A stretch of 32,906 nucleotides of DNA from Spirogloea muscicola (lineage: Eukaryota > Streptophyta > Zygnematophyceae > Spirogloeales > Spirogloeaceae): the NCBI GenBank assembly GCA_009602725.1, contig WELB01000100.1, positions 345,711 through 378,616 on the forward strand, given 5' to 3'. Positions 19,890-31,800 of this stretch are shown here, in pieces. The notes under the pieces are model-generated. The model was given only the letters and a program-made list of their open reading frames with translations, ran no database searches and had not been told where the DNA came from. Position 1 is the first letter of the stretch. Each line of letters opens with the position of its first letter. The translations under genes and the position numbers were made by a program.

Positions 19890-21390
19890 AGGATTGAGGA
19901 GTTCTCCACCGCAACCTTGAAGCCCGCCTCCGAAAACACCCCCTGCATACCGTCGCGCAGGAGGTCGTGGGAAGCGGTGTGCTCCCCCCCGTGGGCGCAA
20001 CGGAGCGTGTGGGCGGCCAGCTCCGCAGGATCAACGTGTCGGGGCACAGCACTCGCATTGAGGGACGCCCACGAGGCAGGGGGGGAGGAGGCCCAAGAGC
20101 CGATGGACCGCCGTCCGGAAGACCTCGTCGGGCATAGTGAGCGCCGCGTGGAGTGGAAGCGCTGTTAGCCACGCCGCCGCCCCAGGGGAGGAGGCTGAGA
20201 GCAGCCGGGCGCGCCCTCGTAGGTCAGCCGGGGGGAGAAGCTCCACCACCTGGTCGGAGGCCGCTTGTTCAACCAGCGCCGAGAAGCGTGCCTGGGCACG
20301 CTGGTCTGGGGTGTGGGCGAGGTGGATGAAAGGAACGGCCTGTTCCGACATGCAGGGGTGGACCGCCAGGAGCCCGTCGCGGGCAGAGCGGAGGGCAACC
20401 TGAAAAGGCAGCTGACCGATCTCCACCTCAGCTGCCACCCGCTCCAGGGCGGGCTGGCCGTGCACGAGGAACCTCTGGCACATTGAGGCTGCCACCTGAG
20501 CCCAGCTACCCATGTAGGCCGCCTCGCAGCCGCGGGCAACTGAGCGGCATCCCAAGCCGCCGCGGCTGATCGGCAGGCTGGCCTGCAGCAGCGCAGCTGG
20601 TGTGGTGAGGAACGCGGGGTGCTGCACCAGGGTGGCCGCGGACGCCAGGATGCCGGAGTCGAAGGCCGCATACGCTGCCTTCACCGCCGACGAGGGGGGG
20701 ATGGTGCGGGCCAGATATTGTGGCCGCTGCGCAATGCACCGAGTCAGCATCGCAGTCGCAAGCTGCATGTCGTGCAGCGTGTGGAGAGGGTCCGCTGGCC
20801 GGAGGTGTTCCTGCAGCCGCGCCTGCAGCTGCTTCGTCACGAAGGAAGGTGCGCCTAGGGGGACGCCGGGGAGGGTGAGGCCCCCGGCTGGTGTCTGGCA
20901 ACCCTCGGGCAGGCGCAGGTGGGCTGGCAGGCCCTGAGGGGACCAGGCGCTACACTTGTCCGCCCGAATATCCAGGCCGATCGCGTTCAGCTGCAATTGG
21001 AGGGTGTCAAAGGCAGCTGTGACATCCTCTGGCTTCTTCCCCACCAGCGTGGTGTCATCAGCGTATGTCGGCACGAGGACGCCGGGGTGAACCGCGACCA
21101 TTGCCTGGAGCGCACGGTGGTGTGCCAACGCATAGTACAACCCCGCCAGTGGATCCCCTTGGCGCGCGCCCCTGGTGGAGTGGAGGGTCTCCAGCCCATC
21201 ACCCCCCGCCCGCCACTGCAGCTCGCAGGGCTGACCGTACCCCAGCCTGAAGAAGGGTAGAAGGCCGGGGAAGGCCTCTCTCAGCTCCTCCGCGATGACA
21301 CCACGATCAACGCTATTGAAGGCGTTGCGGACGTCGACCGCCATGGCCACCTCGGGATGCAGGTCCAGGGCGGCCCGTACGCCGTCTCTT
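19890..21390 (-). pseudogene. 5'-truncated, frameshifted non-LTR retrotransposon reverse transcriptase
   Basis: A long minus-strand frame (about 21390 to 20031) carries RT palm motifs in order: AMAVDVRNAFNSVDR (motif A), STRGARQGDPLAGLYYALA (motif B), VPTYADDTTLVG (motif C with the catalytic YADD) and ADKCSAW. The thumb/connection region follows to FRTAVHRLLGLLPP, then QCECCAP. A frameshift near 20040 separates this from DPAELAAHTLRC and HDLLRDGMQGVFSEAGF, the zinc-finger-like part, which stops at about 19890 where repeat R1 begins. The fingers domain and the element's 5' half are missing; the open frame upstream of 21390 belongs to adjoining repeat DNA. The protein would have copied element RNA at a nicked target; this copy is dead. 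Confidence 0.85.
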
Positions 21391-21564
21391 TGGGCTGGCC
21401 TCTCAGTTCTCTCAGTACTACAAGGCATGGCCGCTCGGTGGGGCTTGTCTATCTGAGCAGGGACGGACGGGGCAGGCGTCACCCGCTGCTGGCTTTTTCC
21501 AGCCCCTATCCTCAATGGGCGAGCCCTTCTCCGCTGCCAGGTAGGGAGGGGTCACCCATCTTCA

Positions 21565-21655
21565 GTTATGCAATATCATTTGGCCCCTTCGAACCTTTGT
21601 CAATTCTTTTTCGGGCTGGCTTTTCACAGCCCTTGCCTCCGTTGGGAGTGCCACT
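21565..21655 (-). repeat. Interspersed repeat R1, copy 4
   Basis: TTGGCCCCTTCGAACCTTTG, TTTTTCGGGCTGGCTTTTCA and CCGTTGGGAGTGCCACTTCT are the inverted R1 core. The stretch 21390-21560 between the RT relic and this copy holds foldback motifs (GGCTTTTTCCAGCCCC) and no gene. Confidence 0.7.
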
Positions 21656-21716
21656 TCTCTATTATTATCACATCGCTTGGGGGTGTCACAGATCCTGAAT
21701 AATCCTTGCCCTCAGG

Positions 21717-22251
21717 ATGCCGGACGAACTCTTCCGTACGGCCACCCATCGCCTGTTGGGTCTTCCCCCGCCCTGTCTGCTTGGCGTGCTGCAGAGTGAG
21801 TGTGGGGAGCGGTCGACGGACCCGGCGGAGCTAGCGGCGCATATCCTTCGCTGCGCCACTGGCGGCGAGCGCACAGCCGCTCACGACCTCCTCCGCGACG
21901 GTATGTTCGGCATCTTTCAGGAGGCCGGATACACAGTTGCGATGGAGAATACTTCTGTCATGCCCATCCTCCAGAGGGCCGACGGACTCCACACGCGCCG
22001 CGTCGACCTGGTGGCGTCCACGACGGGCGGTGGCATCATTGCCGATGTGGTCACCACTGATGTGGTCGACCGCTCCAACCCGGGGCTTTCTGCCTCGCGG
22101 GCTGGCCACGCTGCGGCAAAGGCCGCTCGCAGCAAGGCGGCCAAACACGCCGACCACCCGGCTGCCGACGAGTTCGTCCCCCTGGCTGTGGACGTGCATG
22201 GGGCTCTCGGATCCCACTGGCTCGACCTGTTGGCCAGGCTTGCACGGCGCG
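21717..22251 (+). pseudogene. Retrotransposon C-terminal zinc finger and endonuclease region, 5' truncated
   Basis: The frame opens MPDELFRTATHRLLGLPPP, homologous to the end of the RT at 20.03-20.12 kb. It continues through SECGERSTDPAELAAHILRC and GGERTAAHDLLRDGMFGIFQ (Cys/His pattern as in R2-like zinc fingers), then GLHTRRVDLVAS, GGGIIADVVTTDVVDRSN, KAAKHADHPAADEFVPLAVD and GALGSHWLDLLARLARR. It is the best-preserved copy of this lineage, with no stops before the gap at 22252. Its ATG is probably fortuitous: the RT is missing and the segment was likely inserted as a truncated copy. What follows the Arg-rich end is hidden in the N run. Confidence 0.82.
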
Positions 22252-22825
22252 NNNNNNNNNNNNNNNNNNNNNNNNNNNNNNNNNNNNNNNNNNNNNNNNN
22301 NNNNNNNNNNNNNNNNNNNNNNNNNNNNNNNNNNNNNNNNNNNNNNNNNNNNNNNNNNNNNNNNNNNNNNNNNNNNNNNNNNNNNNNNNNNNNNNNNNNN
22401 NNNNNNNNNNNNNNNNNNNNNNNNNNNNNNNNNNNNNNNNNNNNNNNNNNNNNNNNNNNNNNNNNNNNNNNNNNNNNNNNNNNNNNNNNNNNNNNNNNNN
22501 NNNNNNNNNNNNNNNNNNNNNNNNNNNNNNNNNNNNNNNNNNNNNNNNNNNNNNNNNNNNNNNNNNNNNNNNNNNNNNNNNNNNNNNNNNNNNNNNNNNN
22601 NNNNNNNNNNNNNNNNNNNNNNNNNNNNNNNNNNNNNNNNNNNNNNNNNNNNNNNNNNNNNNNNNNNNNNNNNNNNNNNNNNNNNNNNNNNNNNNNNNNN
22701 NNNNNNNNNNNNNNNNNNNNNNNNNNNNNNNNNNNNNNNNNNNNNNNNNNNNNNNNNNNNNNNNNNNNNNNNNNNNNNNNNNNNNNNNNNNNNNNNNNNN
22801 NNNNNNNNNNNNNNNNNNNNNNNNN
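22252..22825. other. Assembly gap or masked run (574 N)
   Basis: All bases are N. The gap hides both the 3' end of the retroelement fragment and the start codon/5' end of the RBM5/SUA-like gene, so the true distance is unknown and frames read through it are meaningless. Confidence 0.98.
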
Positions 22826-25800
22826 GCGGCGCGGCGCCGCCGGGAGCGGTCGCCGTCGGACTCCGGTGGCGACGAGCAGAGCCGGTCGGGCGAGCGCCAC
22901 CGCCGCGACACCCGGTCGCGCGGGCGGTCCAGGAGCCGCTCGCCTTCCCCGACTTCCGACCACCGTTCGAGACGCGGGCGGCACGCGGAGCGCGAGGTGA
23001 GCAGCCGGCGGTTTTTCGTGCTGTCAGTGATCGGGGTCTGGAAACACCGTCCCCAACTTTTGATGGGGAAGCCGTCGTCGAGGTGGCTTGTCACGACAAC
23101 GTCTCATGGCTTGAGGACAGATACGCAGGGGCTGGCACACCGCTGCTTTGTGTTAGACCATCAACAGAGCAAAGTTAGGCCGTGCACGAGGATGCCTAGA
23201 GTTCCTGACCCAAGTGAATCTTGGCCGCATCTTGAGCCCCAGCGGCAAGGCAGCCCGTGAGGACCTCCTGTTGATCTGAATCAGATCGCTACTGCAACGG
23301 ACAGCTCGGCTTGCAGAGTTGCGCTTGTCTCAGCCCCACTGGGACACATGTGCAGGCTCCCTCCGCAACCATCGTCCTCAAAGGCGTTCCTCATGGAGCG
23401 ACCGAGAACACCATCTCGGAGCTTCTGGTGGGGAAGACGCCGGCCTCTAGGTCCAGCTGCTCTGATGTACACGATGACGAGGTCCTTAGGCGCCAAGGCT
23501 CGCATGAGCAGCCATGGGCCATTGCCGTCTCGATGTTGACCTCGTGACGCCCCCCGCCCTGGTCTGCAGACGGCTTGGGGGCCAGTGGCAGGCTGCCGCA
23601 TCATCAAGGACAAGGCCTCTGGCGCACCCCGGGGCTTTGCATTTGTCGACTTCCCGTCCGTGGTACTACTGCTGTGCTACTGCTGCTACCACGTGCCTCC
23701 CCCTCGACCTCAAGCCCTGACCATCACAGGCAGCTCGCAAAGCCCACTGCGGCTGCTGAAAGCCAACGGGATGGTGGCAGTGGGAAGCCCCGCATGGATG
23801 CCCATTGCGTGGCTCTCAGACCATTGAGGGCTCCGGCTTGCCACACACGACTTTGTGTGCCAGGGTGCTGCTCAAAGGCTGGTGGAGGGGGTTGGAAGGC
23901 ACGGCCTGCAGCTGGATGGGCGGTACCTTATTCTGGAGTACAGGTACATGCTCTACTTCATAACCATAATCACACATCATTTCCACACAGCCGTGATCCT
24001 GCTTACGCGTTGTTTTAGGTTTTCCCATCTTTGTCAAGGGAACGATGCTTGAGGGAGGGTTGGAGGGTGTGGGCTTGTGCATGCATGAGATTGAGTATGA
24101 CACGTAAGAGAGGTGCGCTATGCACACAGTCAAGCATTTGCAAGTACTGTTCTTGTCAACGTTAACAGCTCTGCAGCATTTTTGTAGCAGTAAGCCTGGC
24201 ATTGGTGGAGCTTATGCGGGCGTCAAACCAGGTGGCAACTTGCCACCTGCTGACTGGATCTGCTCTTCCTGCTCCTGTGTCAACTTTGCAAGGCGACAAC
24301 AATGTTTTCAGGTGCGGGACTGCTATACATAAAGTTGCAAGCCCACAACCCCTCCTGTTGTGCATGTCTCAGTGACAGGTCTGCTTGTGTTAGTATAACA
24401 ATGTGCAGCAGTGGAGATGAGTAGATGTCTTCGGGTTTTCATCTCAGCATCCATTGGTGTCACACTGCTGTTGCCGCAGTGTCAGGCGCCCAGAACGAAG
24501 GACCAGCCAGAGGCTGCTGAGCCCCAGCATCATTCCAGCTTGGAAGCCCACGATTTAGAACGAGGTCGACATGTCAACAACGTGCTGATGGTCAGAGGAC
24601 TCAGTGATGACATCGACGAAGAGGCGCTGCATTTCGAGTTTGCAAAGTATGCGCCTATTCAGGTACAAAGATGGAGCCCCTGAGCTTTATTTCTTGAGCA
24701 GGCATTTGATACCACGCCTGTGGGCTGTCAATCCAATATTTAATCCCAAGATCACAGTAAGTCACCGATGTCCATGACTTGACAATGTGTACTGACAGCT
24801 CACTCTGACAACTCTTCGATGTCAGGAATTGAGAATTGCTCGGGACAAGCTGACGCACGTCTCACGTGGCTTCGCATTTGTTCACTATCACGCAGTGGGT
24901 CTTTATTGATTCTCCTGCCATGTGCTTGCGCGTGTGCTTTATCTACTCCTGCGTGCATGCCTCTATCCCGCTTAATATTCTTCAAAATCAACACACTCAA
25001 GGCTCAATGGCCATTGCAGTTGGTTAGTGTTGGCCGTTGCTTGTCTCAATAAGTTCTTTGGACGAATGGTCTTTGAGGTATAGTCGTGCATGTCAGACCC
25101 AAACCATTACGAGCATAGCTCGTGGCACTCAGGCTGAGGTTGAACTTGTGATGTCAAGGTCCCTCACTTTCTCAGTGGACAGTGACCAAGTAATTGAGAT
25201 GAGTTGTGTTCCTCCTCTGACAGGTGAATGATGCAGTACAAGCTATGGAGGCCACCAATGGCATCTGTCTGAAGCCTGGCAGCCGGCCCTTGAACGTTAT
25301 CTTCGCTAGACCAACTCAGGGCGGTTCTTCAGCACAGGCTGCTCATGACATTCAGCTGGAGGTACCCAGATTGATAGTCCACCCCCAAAGTCTGTGGTCG
25401 CTGAATCGATCAACCAGCGTCAGTATTGGTTTGCCAGTCAGATGTGCCGTGTCTTAGACGGATAAGCCTGCGGGTACTGACTGTCAAGCTACTGGATTAA
25501 TCCAGTACGTTGACCCTTGCATCTATACAAGCACGTGTTGTGAAGGCTCTACGTTTTGTCGGTGTCCACTTATGTTTGTCAATTTGAAGTTGTTAAGCAC
25601 TCAAGCTCTCCTGCTGTCTGGGTAGCAGCAGGACCTGCTGGGGCTGTTCAGCTGTGTGCTGCTTGATACCTGGCAGAGGCGAGTGTCGAAGCTGTCTGCA
25701 TTGTCATAGTCACTAAGCACATGTGCACAAGTCACAGTACACCAGTCACTCATCCTGATGTAGCTCATCAGTGCTGCATTGTGCCTGACTTGCACTTCTT

Positions 25801-28327
25801 TTTCCTCCACAGTACGAGGATGCTGGCTGGGCCCTCAAAGAGTACAACATGGCAGAAGACAGTGGCTCCCATAAGAACCTCTTGTCTAGTCGGGGTCAGC
25901 AGGCAGAGGCGGAGTCGGTCGAAGCAGTGCTCCAGGCGGCTGCGGCCAAGCGGGCACAGCTTGCCAGCCGCCTCCACCAGCTGCATGCAGCACCCCATGC
26001 GCATGATGCGCAGCACACTTCCATGAGCGGCCAGCCGGCACTGGATGACCGCTGGCAAGGGGACGAAGATTGGGCAGCATCGGACGCTGGGCGGCCGGAG
26101 GAAGGGCTCCGTCGCGTGAGGCGCGACCGTAGACGTTCTCCGCCTAGCCATGAGGGAGAGAGCGGCAGTTGGTCGAGGCCGGGGCACTGGCACCGGCAGC
26201 GGCGGTCAGGCAGGGAGTATTTGGAGCATGAACATCATGGCTTTGATGGTGTGGCTGATGATGAGGAGCGAGCCTTGAGTGCCGAGGAGACGGTCGGCAA
26301 GGGCGCTCAGAAGGGTTATGTGTGGGATGAAGCATCAGGCTATTACTACAGTGCAGAGACTGGCCTTTACTATGACGGCCACAGAGGTATGTCATGCTGT
26401 GTTGGCTGCACTTGCAGCAAAGCCTGCTATTAACCACTATCCACTAAACTCCTGTTCAAAGCGAACGCGTGGCTGAAAGGTGTTGCTGCTGTTACGCTGC
26501 AAATTACATTCTCAAACACTGCATACTGTCACGCTTGCAGATACCACAACAAATGATACGTTCGTGTTGTATTAAGTCAGGACTTTGATATCTTGCAGGC
26601 ATGTACTACAACGGCAACTCCGGGAAATGGTACACGCTGGACGCAGATACGCAGCAGTATGTGATGTATGTTGATGACGACCATCAAACATCAAAGATGG
26701 AGGAGGAGTCAGCTGGCGGGGGGGACGCCGGGCCAGCAAAGGTGGAGAAGGCTGTAAGGGGTGCGATAAGCAAGTCGTCGGTGGCGGCGGAGCCGGTCGC
26801 CAAGGTGCGGCCAAGCCTAGCGGAAGCGGTGGCGGCTGCAGCAGCGGCGGCAGTCAAGAAGGAGCGCAAAGCGGAGAAAGAGCGGGAGCGGGAGCGGGAG
26901 CGGGAGAAGGAGGAGCGAGAGCGGCGGCGGGCAGAGGAGGAGCGAGCTCGACGCGAGCGAGAGCGCGAGGAGGCTGCCGCGAGCTGGCGGCAGGTTGCTG
27001 CGAGCGCGGCGGCAACGTCCACCTCGCAGCGCCCGAAGCTCTCCGCCCTCGCGGTGCTTGCTGGTGGCAGCATGGTGGCCAGCACCACCGGTGCGGCTGC
27101 GGACCGGAGCACAGTAGACAATGACGCTCTGCCACCAACAAGGCTGTCCGCCCATGCGGAGGACATTACGGCAGCTACCAAAGCCGCTGCCAAGGGCACA
27201 AAGTCGCAGCCGAGCCCGCTGCCAGCTGGTGCCGCCGGCTTGGCTGTCCAGCTGCCGTCCAGGACCAATGCTGTAGCGCTTGGTAGCTATGGTGGCCCAT
27301 CCGCGCCTGCGCCTGGGAAACGGCGCTTCTCCGAAGCGGCTGCTCCTGTCGCTGCCACCTTGGCTCCTGTAGTTACGAGAACGCAAACAGCAGCTCCTAC
27401 GCCAGCGCCAGCCCCTGTCGCGCAGCAAGACCTGCCAGACACTGCTGCCCGTCAACCTGGACCTGACATGGCAGAAGGTGGGTCCTGTCATAGCTTGTGC
27501 CGATCTCTACTAATATGCCAAGTTCTGGCATTGAGGGGTTGAGGTCAGGATGAAATTGGATGTCAGTGCAGCAGTTAGAAGGGGATGAGCTCTGAGGTGT
27601 AAGCAAATTAGTTACTTGCATGTCATAATGCAGCCCTTATCAATGTTCCTCAGCTCTTGTATCTCCAGATCGTGCAGCGGCAGCAGTACAGGGACACCCG
27701 CCAGCTCCAAGCGGCTATAGTGGGCTGCCTCAGGCAACTGAGGCAGCTCCGTTGTACCACCAGCCTCCACCTTTTCGGCATCCGGAGCCCCAACCACACC
27801 CCTCTCCGCATCCACCGCACTTCCTGGCAGGCAGTCCTCACCAGCCATATGTCCACCATCAGCCAGGGCCGCCTCCGCACCCGCCACAGATGCCCAGGCA
27901 GCACAGCGGGCCATATCATGGGCCGCCGCAAGTGCATCCCGCAATGCACCACCCACCACCGCCCATGACATGGCCTCCTCAGCATGGGGTAAGCATTCCT
28001 CTCGCTTTGTTTTAGCAACTTTTGAAGACTGATGCTGTGTCCCTGCTCCAACTTATCAGCTTGACCTTGAAAGACGAGGTGCGCTGTCTACAGGTCTTAT
28101 CAATTATATGCAGTTGAATGCAACATGTTTGCAACATGCTTAGTTGTTACTTTCAAGCACTGCAAGCAACCCCCAATGCCTGACGAACATCAGATTTACT
28201 TGGCCAGGGCTATGGCGGCCCTCCCATGGGCCTGCCGGTGCATCACGGGCCGCCCCACTTCTACCCCCCCCCCATGCACCAGCACTTCCCGCAAGCCCCT
28301 CGCCCATTCAGCATGCCAGGACAATAA
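22826..28327 (+). CDS. SUA: RBM5/SUA-like splicing factor lacking a G-patch, 5' partial, 12 visible exons
   Basis: Exons: <22826-22996, 23356-23427, 23570-23662, 23864-23943, 24191-24311, 24480-24662, 24826-24894, 25224-25361, 25813-26386, 26599-27477, 27654-27988 and 28208-28327. All are GT-AG and phase-consistent; about 944 residues are visible. Order: an RS-rich segment (RSRGRSRSRSPSP); RRM1 (ATIVLKGVPHGATEN, RNP1 RGFAFVDF); RanBP2-type zinc finger (DWICSSC ... CFQC, split across a splice); RRM2 (NNVLMVRGLSDDIDEEA, RGFAFVHY, PLNVIFARP); OCRE (YVWDEASGYYYSAETGLYYD, MYYNGNSGKWYTLD) at visible residues about 475-520; a Lys/Glu/Arg helix; and a Pro/His/Gly-rich tail ending RPFSMPGQ. Plant SUA controls alternative splicing of ABI3; RBM5 acts in spliceosome assembly. 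The C2H2 finger and G-patch expected after OCRE are absent. An alternative is a shortened paralogue. Confidence 0.9.
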
Positions 28328-28837
28328 ATGGGCCTAGGCTCTGTGTTGACTAAGGATCATCTCGCAGCCCAACTTTACACAGTCTTCTTGCTGCAAAGAC
28401 GCCCTGCTGTGGGCTTTATTTCAAAATGTATTTTGAAACTGAGGAATTCACAGGATGATCATTCTTTCATTAGACATGCAATGTCTCAAGGCTACCATTG
28501 CGTAACCTCGACACGAAGGACACTGCCATGTTGGTTGCTATCCACAACAAAGAACATCATTTAGAATGCATAATCACAACAAACAGGACCAATTGACCAT
28601 GACGTACGACAGATCTACATACGCGAGTCGAGATAGTCAGGTAAAGCTGAGCCATAAACTGTCTGCACACTTTGAGTGGTGTAAGAGGGGTGCAGCATCA
28701 AATGCTTGGTCCTGTGCTTCTGTTGCTGCTGACTTCTCAGCATAGGCTGGACAAGAAGCAAGCTGCACAACCCAGTGCAGTCTGCAAGTGATTGCCACTA
28801 GTGAGTAACACGGGGGATGGAGCAGGCAGCCGGCAGT
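28328..28837. other. Convergent intergenic spacer
   Basis: Only 510 bp separate the stop codons of the two convergent genes. AATAAA overlaps the SUA-like stop (28323-28328). TGTAA occurs on + at about 28680 and on - at about 28375, each inside the other gene's 3' flank. No further coding exon is visible. Confidence 0.5.
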
Positions 28838-31800
28838 CTAGCTTGGCGGCCTGACAATGCGCCCAAGAATACTCTCAAACAAATTCCCACTCCGGCCCCC
28901 ATAGTTGTTGCCAAAAGGCACGCGCTTCTTCCCGGCCTTCGCATCCTCCAAACCCTTTAGCTGCCTGAGCTCCTGCCGTAGCACCTGACCCGTCAAGGAA
29001 TGGAAACTATAACTTGGTGAGAGTTTGAACTGTCGTGCATGTGGCACCTCAAAGGCGACAGGGGGCTTCTGCTGTCAAGGGAAAATAAAGTAAAGCTGTG
29101 CACCAGTATATGTTGCAGCACGTTGAGAGCCATGAGCACTGAGAATGAGCTTGAGAGCAGGACATAGATTGTACATTATCTGTCCGGTACAGAATTTTCC
29201 GCTCGCTGACACGGAGCGCCGCCGCAGCTTGCTCCTTCTCCGTCAGGGCAGAGTCACCAGCCGCATTCTTGCCTCCTTCGCAAGCTTGCTCGTCGTCCTG
29301 TTGATGGATTGCCAGAAGCAACACAAGCAGTGACCAACTGATGTTGCTCGGTGTAGAAAGCTACTAAAGTCCAGAGAGCAGTCATTATGCGCACCTCTAA
29401 GCTTGATGGGTAGTTGGAGAGTGCCACTTGACATGAGGCCAGAATCAACTCCCGAGCCTCAATCTCCTCCTGCAAGCTTCTTGGGGCCTCTCTGGTTGCG
29501 CCTTCTCCAGCCGCCTGGGAGGCAAGCTGACAAGTTGCACAGGCGGCGCACTCGTCAATCCTCTCAGCACTTAAGCAAGCCTTCTTGACATGTACTGCGA
29601 TGGTTTACCCTCATGTTGCCTGAGGTTGTAACAAAGACAATGCCCATAGTTTGTCTTCTTGATCCTCACAGATGTAAAATCTGCAGCTTTGATACTTCTA
29701 CTACTGCCCATTAGCATTTCCTCATGCTGCTTTCAAAGTCAATGGTAGAAGACAAGCAGTCTTCTCGATCTAAGCACACCCTTTATCGCTATCTTCTAGT
29801 AGGGCCTGACCTTCACACTTCAGTGATGCTGCTCTCAAGCTGTCAGACATGTCATTGGCATGCCAGGAAGCAAAGTCAAACCTGGGCCAACGTCTCTCTT
29901 GTGGTCTCGGGTCCCGCCACGGCTAACATTGCGAATGCCAGCAGCTCCTTGGGCATCCCGTCCATCTTTACAGGAAAGGACTTCTCTCTGTCCATGTGCA
30001 ACGTTCAAAGTCAGAGCCAAGAGGCTTTATATGCATTCGCTTTTTTAAAATCAATCGTCTGGAAGTCAAGTCAGCAGATTGTCATGCTGCACTCCAAATG
30101 CATGACGCTGACTGAGCTTAGCAATCAGAACGTGCTAATAAATGATTCTGGGGTACAAATGAAGCAGCAGCCAGCACCACGACTCAGCTGTGCAACTCTT
30201 AACAGGTAACATTCCTCTTCCTACATCTTGGTATGATTGCAGCTTGTCAAACGAAGTTGTCCTCTCAGGACTGTTAACAGTATCACCTACTGCATTGACA
30301 TGGTGTTTAAGATGGAAGTGAGGCTTAAATGATCTTGGTGGAGGGCAATAGGCTCGAGCATTACGGGCCAAGTCCTACGGCCTGGAGACACTCCTGCTTG
30401 GCGCCCAGGATCGAGTCAGACTGTCGAAGGCTCAGCGCCAGCTCGACTGCGTCCCTGGGGTTGCGGCCTGCTGGCACGATGCCGTACGCCAACAGCAGCT
30501 CCCCATTCGGCCGCGGGCCGTAGCTATTGTACACCTGAGAGGCGCAGCATATGCATCCCAAATCCTAGCTGAGATCCTAGTTTACTCCAGACATCAATCC
30601 GTCCTTCAAAACTGGCCTCCAGGTAAGAGCGAGGACATGCTGCAGCAAGTCAGCAGCGTTTTGCCCTCGGACCTGCTGCCCAGGCTCGTACTTGCGATCA
30701 GGTCGGAGCACTATGGTGTTCGACTTGGTGTCAAAGTCCAGGCAGGATGAGACCTGCAAGAGCACCAAAGCAGCAGCGTGAGGTGCACATGGCCAGTACT
30801 CGACAGACCTGGAGCAGGACATGAGTGCTACGGGTAGGATCGCTCTGTGTGGTTATGTTCAGATGTGCTGCTGCACGGGCCATGCAGGAGCCAGCACATG
30901 ATTTCAACCAACAATAATTGCTATTACCCTACCTCTTTTTGCCTTCTACATTTGAGAACACCCAAAAGAGTTCATTTTGAGTATTGTCAGCTCAAGCCAC
31001 ATTTGTGAGAAGGTGCTTTCATGTACTGTATATGGAGCTGGTCCGGTTGTGCATAGACTGGATTGCTCAGGGCTTGATCAGTTTCCCACCAGGTGTGCAG
31101 GAGGGGCTAACTGTGCCAAGAGCTTATACTCAGTGCTTGTTTAAGGAAAAGTCCACAAATTAGCCGTATCTCAGGCGCACACCTCGGGGCTGTGGTTGAG
31201 CATGTCCGCCCAGGGCACAAGCGCCAGCTTGTTGCCATACGATGGCAGCCGCACCTGCATGACGCCGACGGCATGCTCAGCAGCCGGTGAGAGCCGGCCA
31301 CTCAGCGCTACAGCTGCACAACTCTGTCGTTGCATTTAAGAGGTAGCTGGCCGGAAATGACCAATAAGGTAAAAAGTCGGGGCTTGATCAACAAGGCCAG
31401 GGCTTAAGCAGTAAAGAGTATGATCAGGTCAAGGAGGGCGGACCAAGCGGGAGAAGAGCACAGCGAAGCCCCATTTGTATGCATCCAGTGTGAACACCTG
31501 CAGCAGCCCGGCACAGATGGGCCGGGCAGGACGTGCCTCCTCAGCGAGTCAGGCACGACGACATCCAGATCACATGCTCGAGGAGCGGGCTTGATGAACC
31601 CTCCATCCCGTTGCCTGCTGCCAACTACAAATCCTGCAGATATGTGGTCACCGGCAATTTCTTACATGCGCATGAGCTTAGGGATGCTGCGTGTGCTGGT
31701 GTGCACACCAAGCTTCAGTGGGCTACTGAAGTCGCACCTCAGCTGGGAAGATGTCCCGGTGCTTCTCAAACACGGCAGCCTTGAGGTCGTAGAAGCTGAG

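Noticed and set aside
20137-21260. Several + strand frames across 20.1-21.3 kb
   Set aside because: They are antisense shadows of the minus-strand reverse transcriptase, which carries all recognisable RT motifs.
22051-23178. Long open frames spanning 22252-22825 on both strands
   Set aside because: They are open only because the 574 N contain no stop codons. The real exon on the right (frame of RSRGRSRSRSPSP) is different.
26855-26990. The GAGCGGGAGCGGGAG run as a non-coding microsatellite
   Set aside because: It lies inside a phase-consistent exon and encodes a Lys/Glu/Arg helix (KEREREREREKEE) of a type common in splicing factors, so it is coding low-complexity sequence.
28985-29071. Extending the last SET-gene exon upstream to 29071
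   Set aside because: An acceptor exists there, but the resulting QKPPVAFEV segment interrupts the conserved ILYR...VLRQELRQL helix. The acceptor at 28985 gives a gapless match to the family as I remember it.
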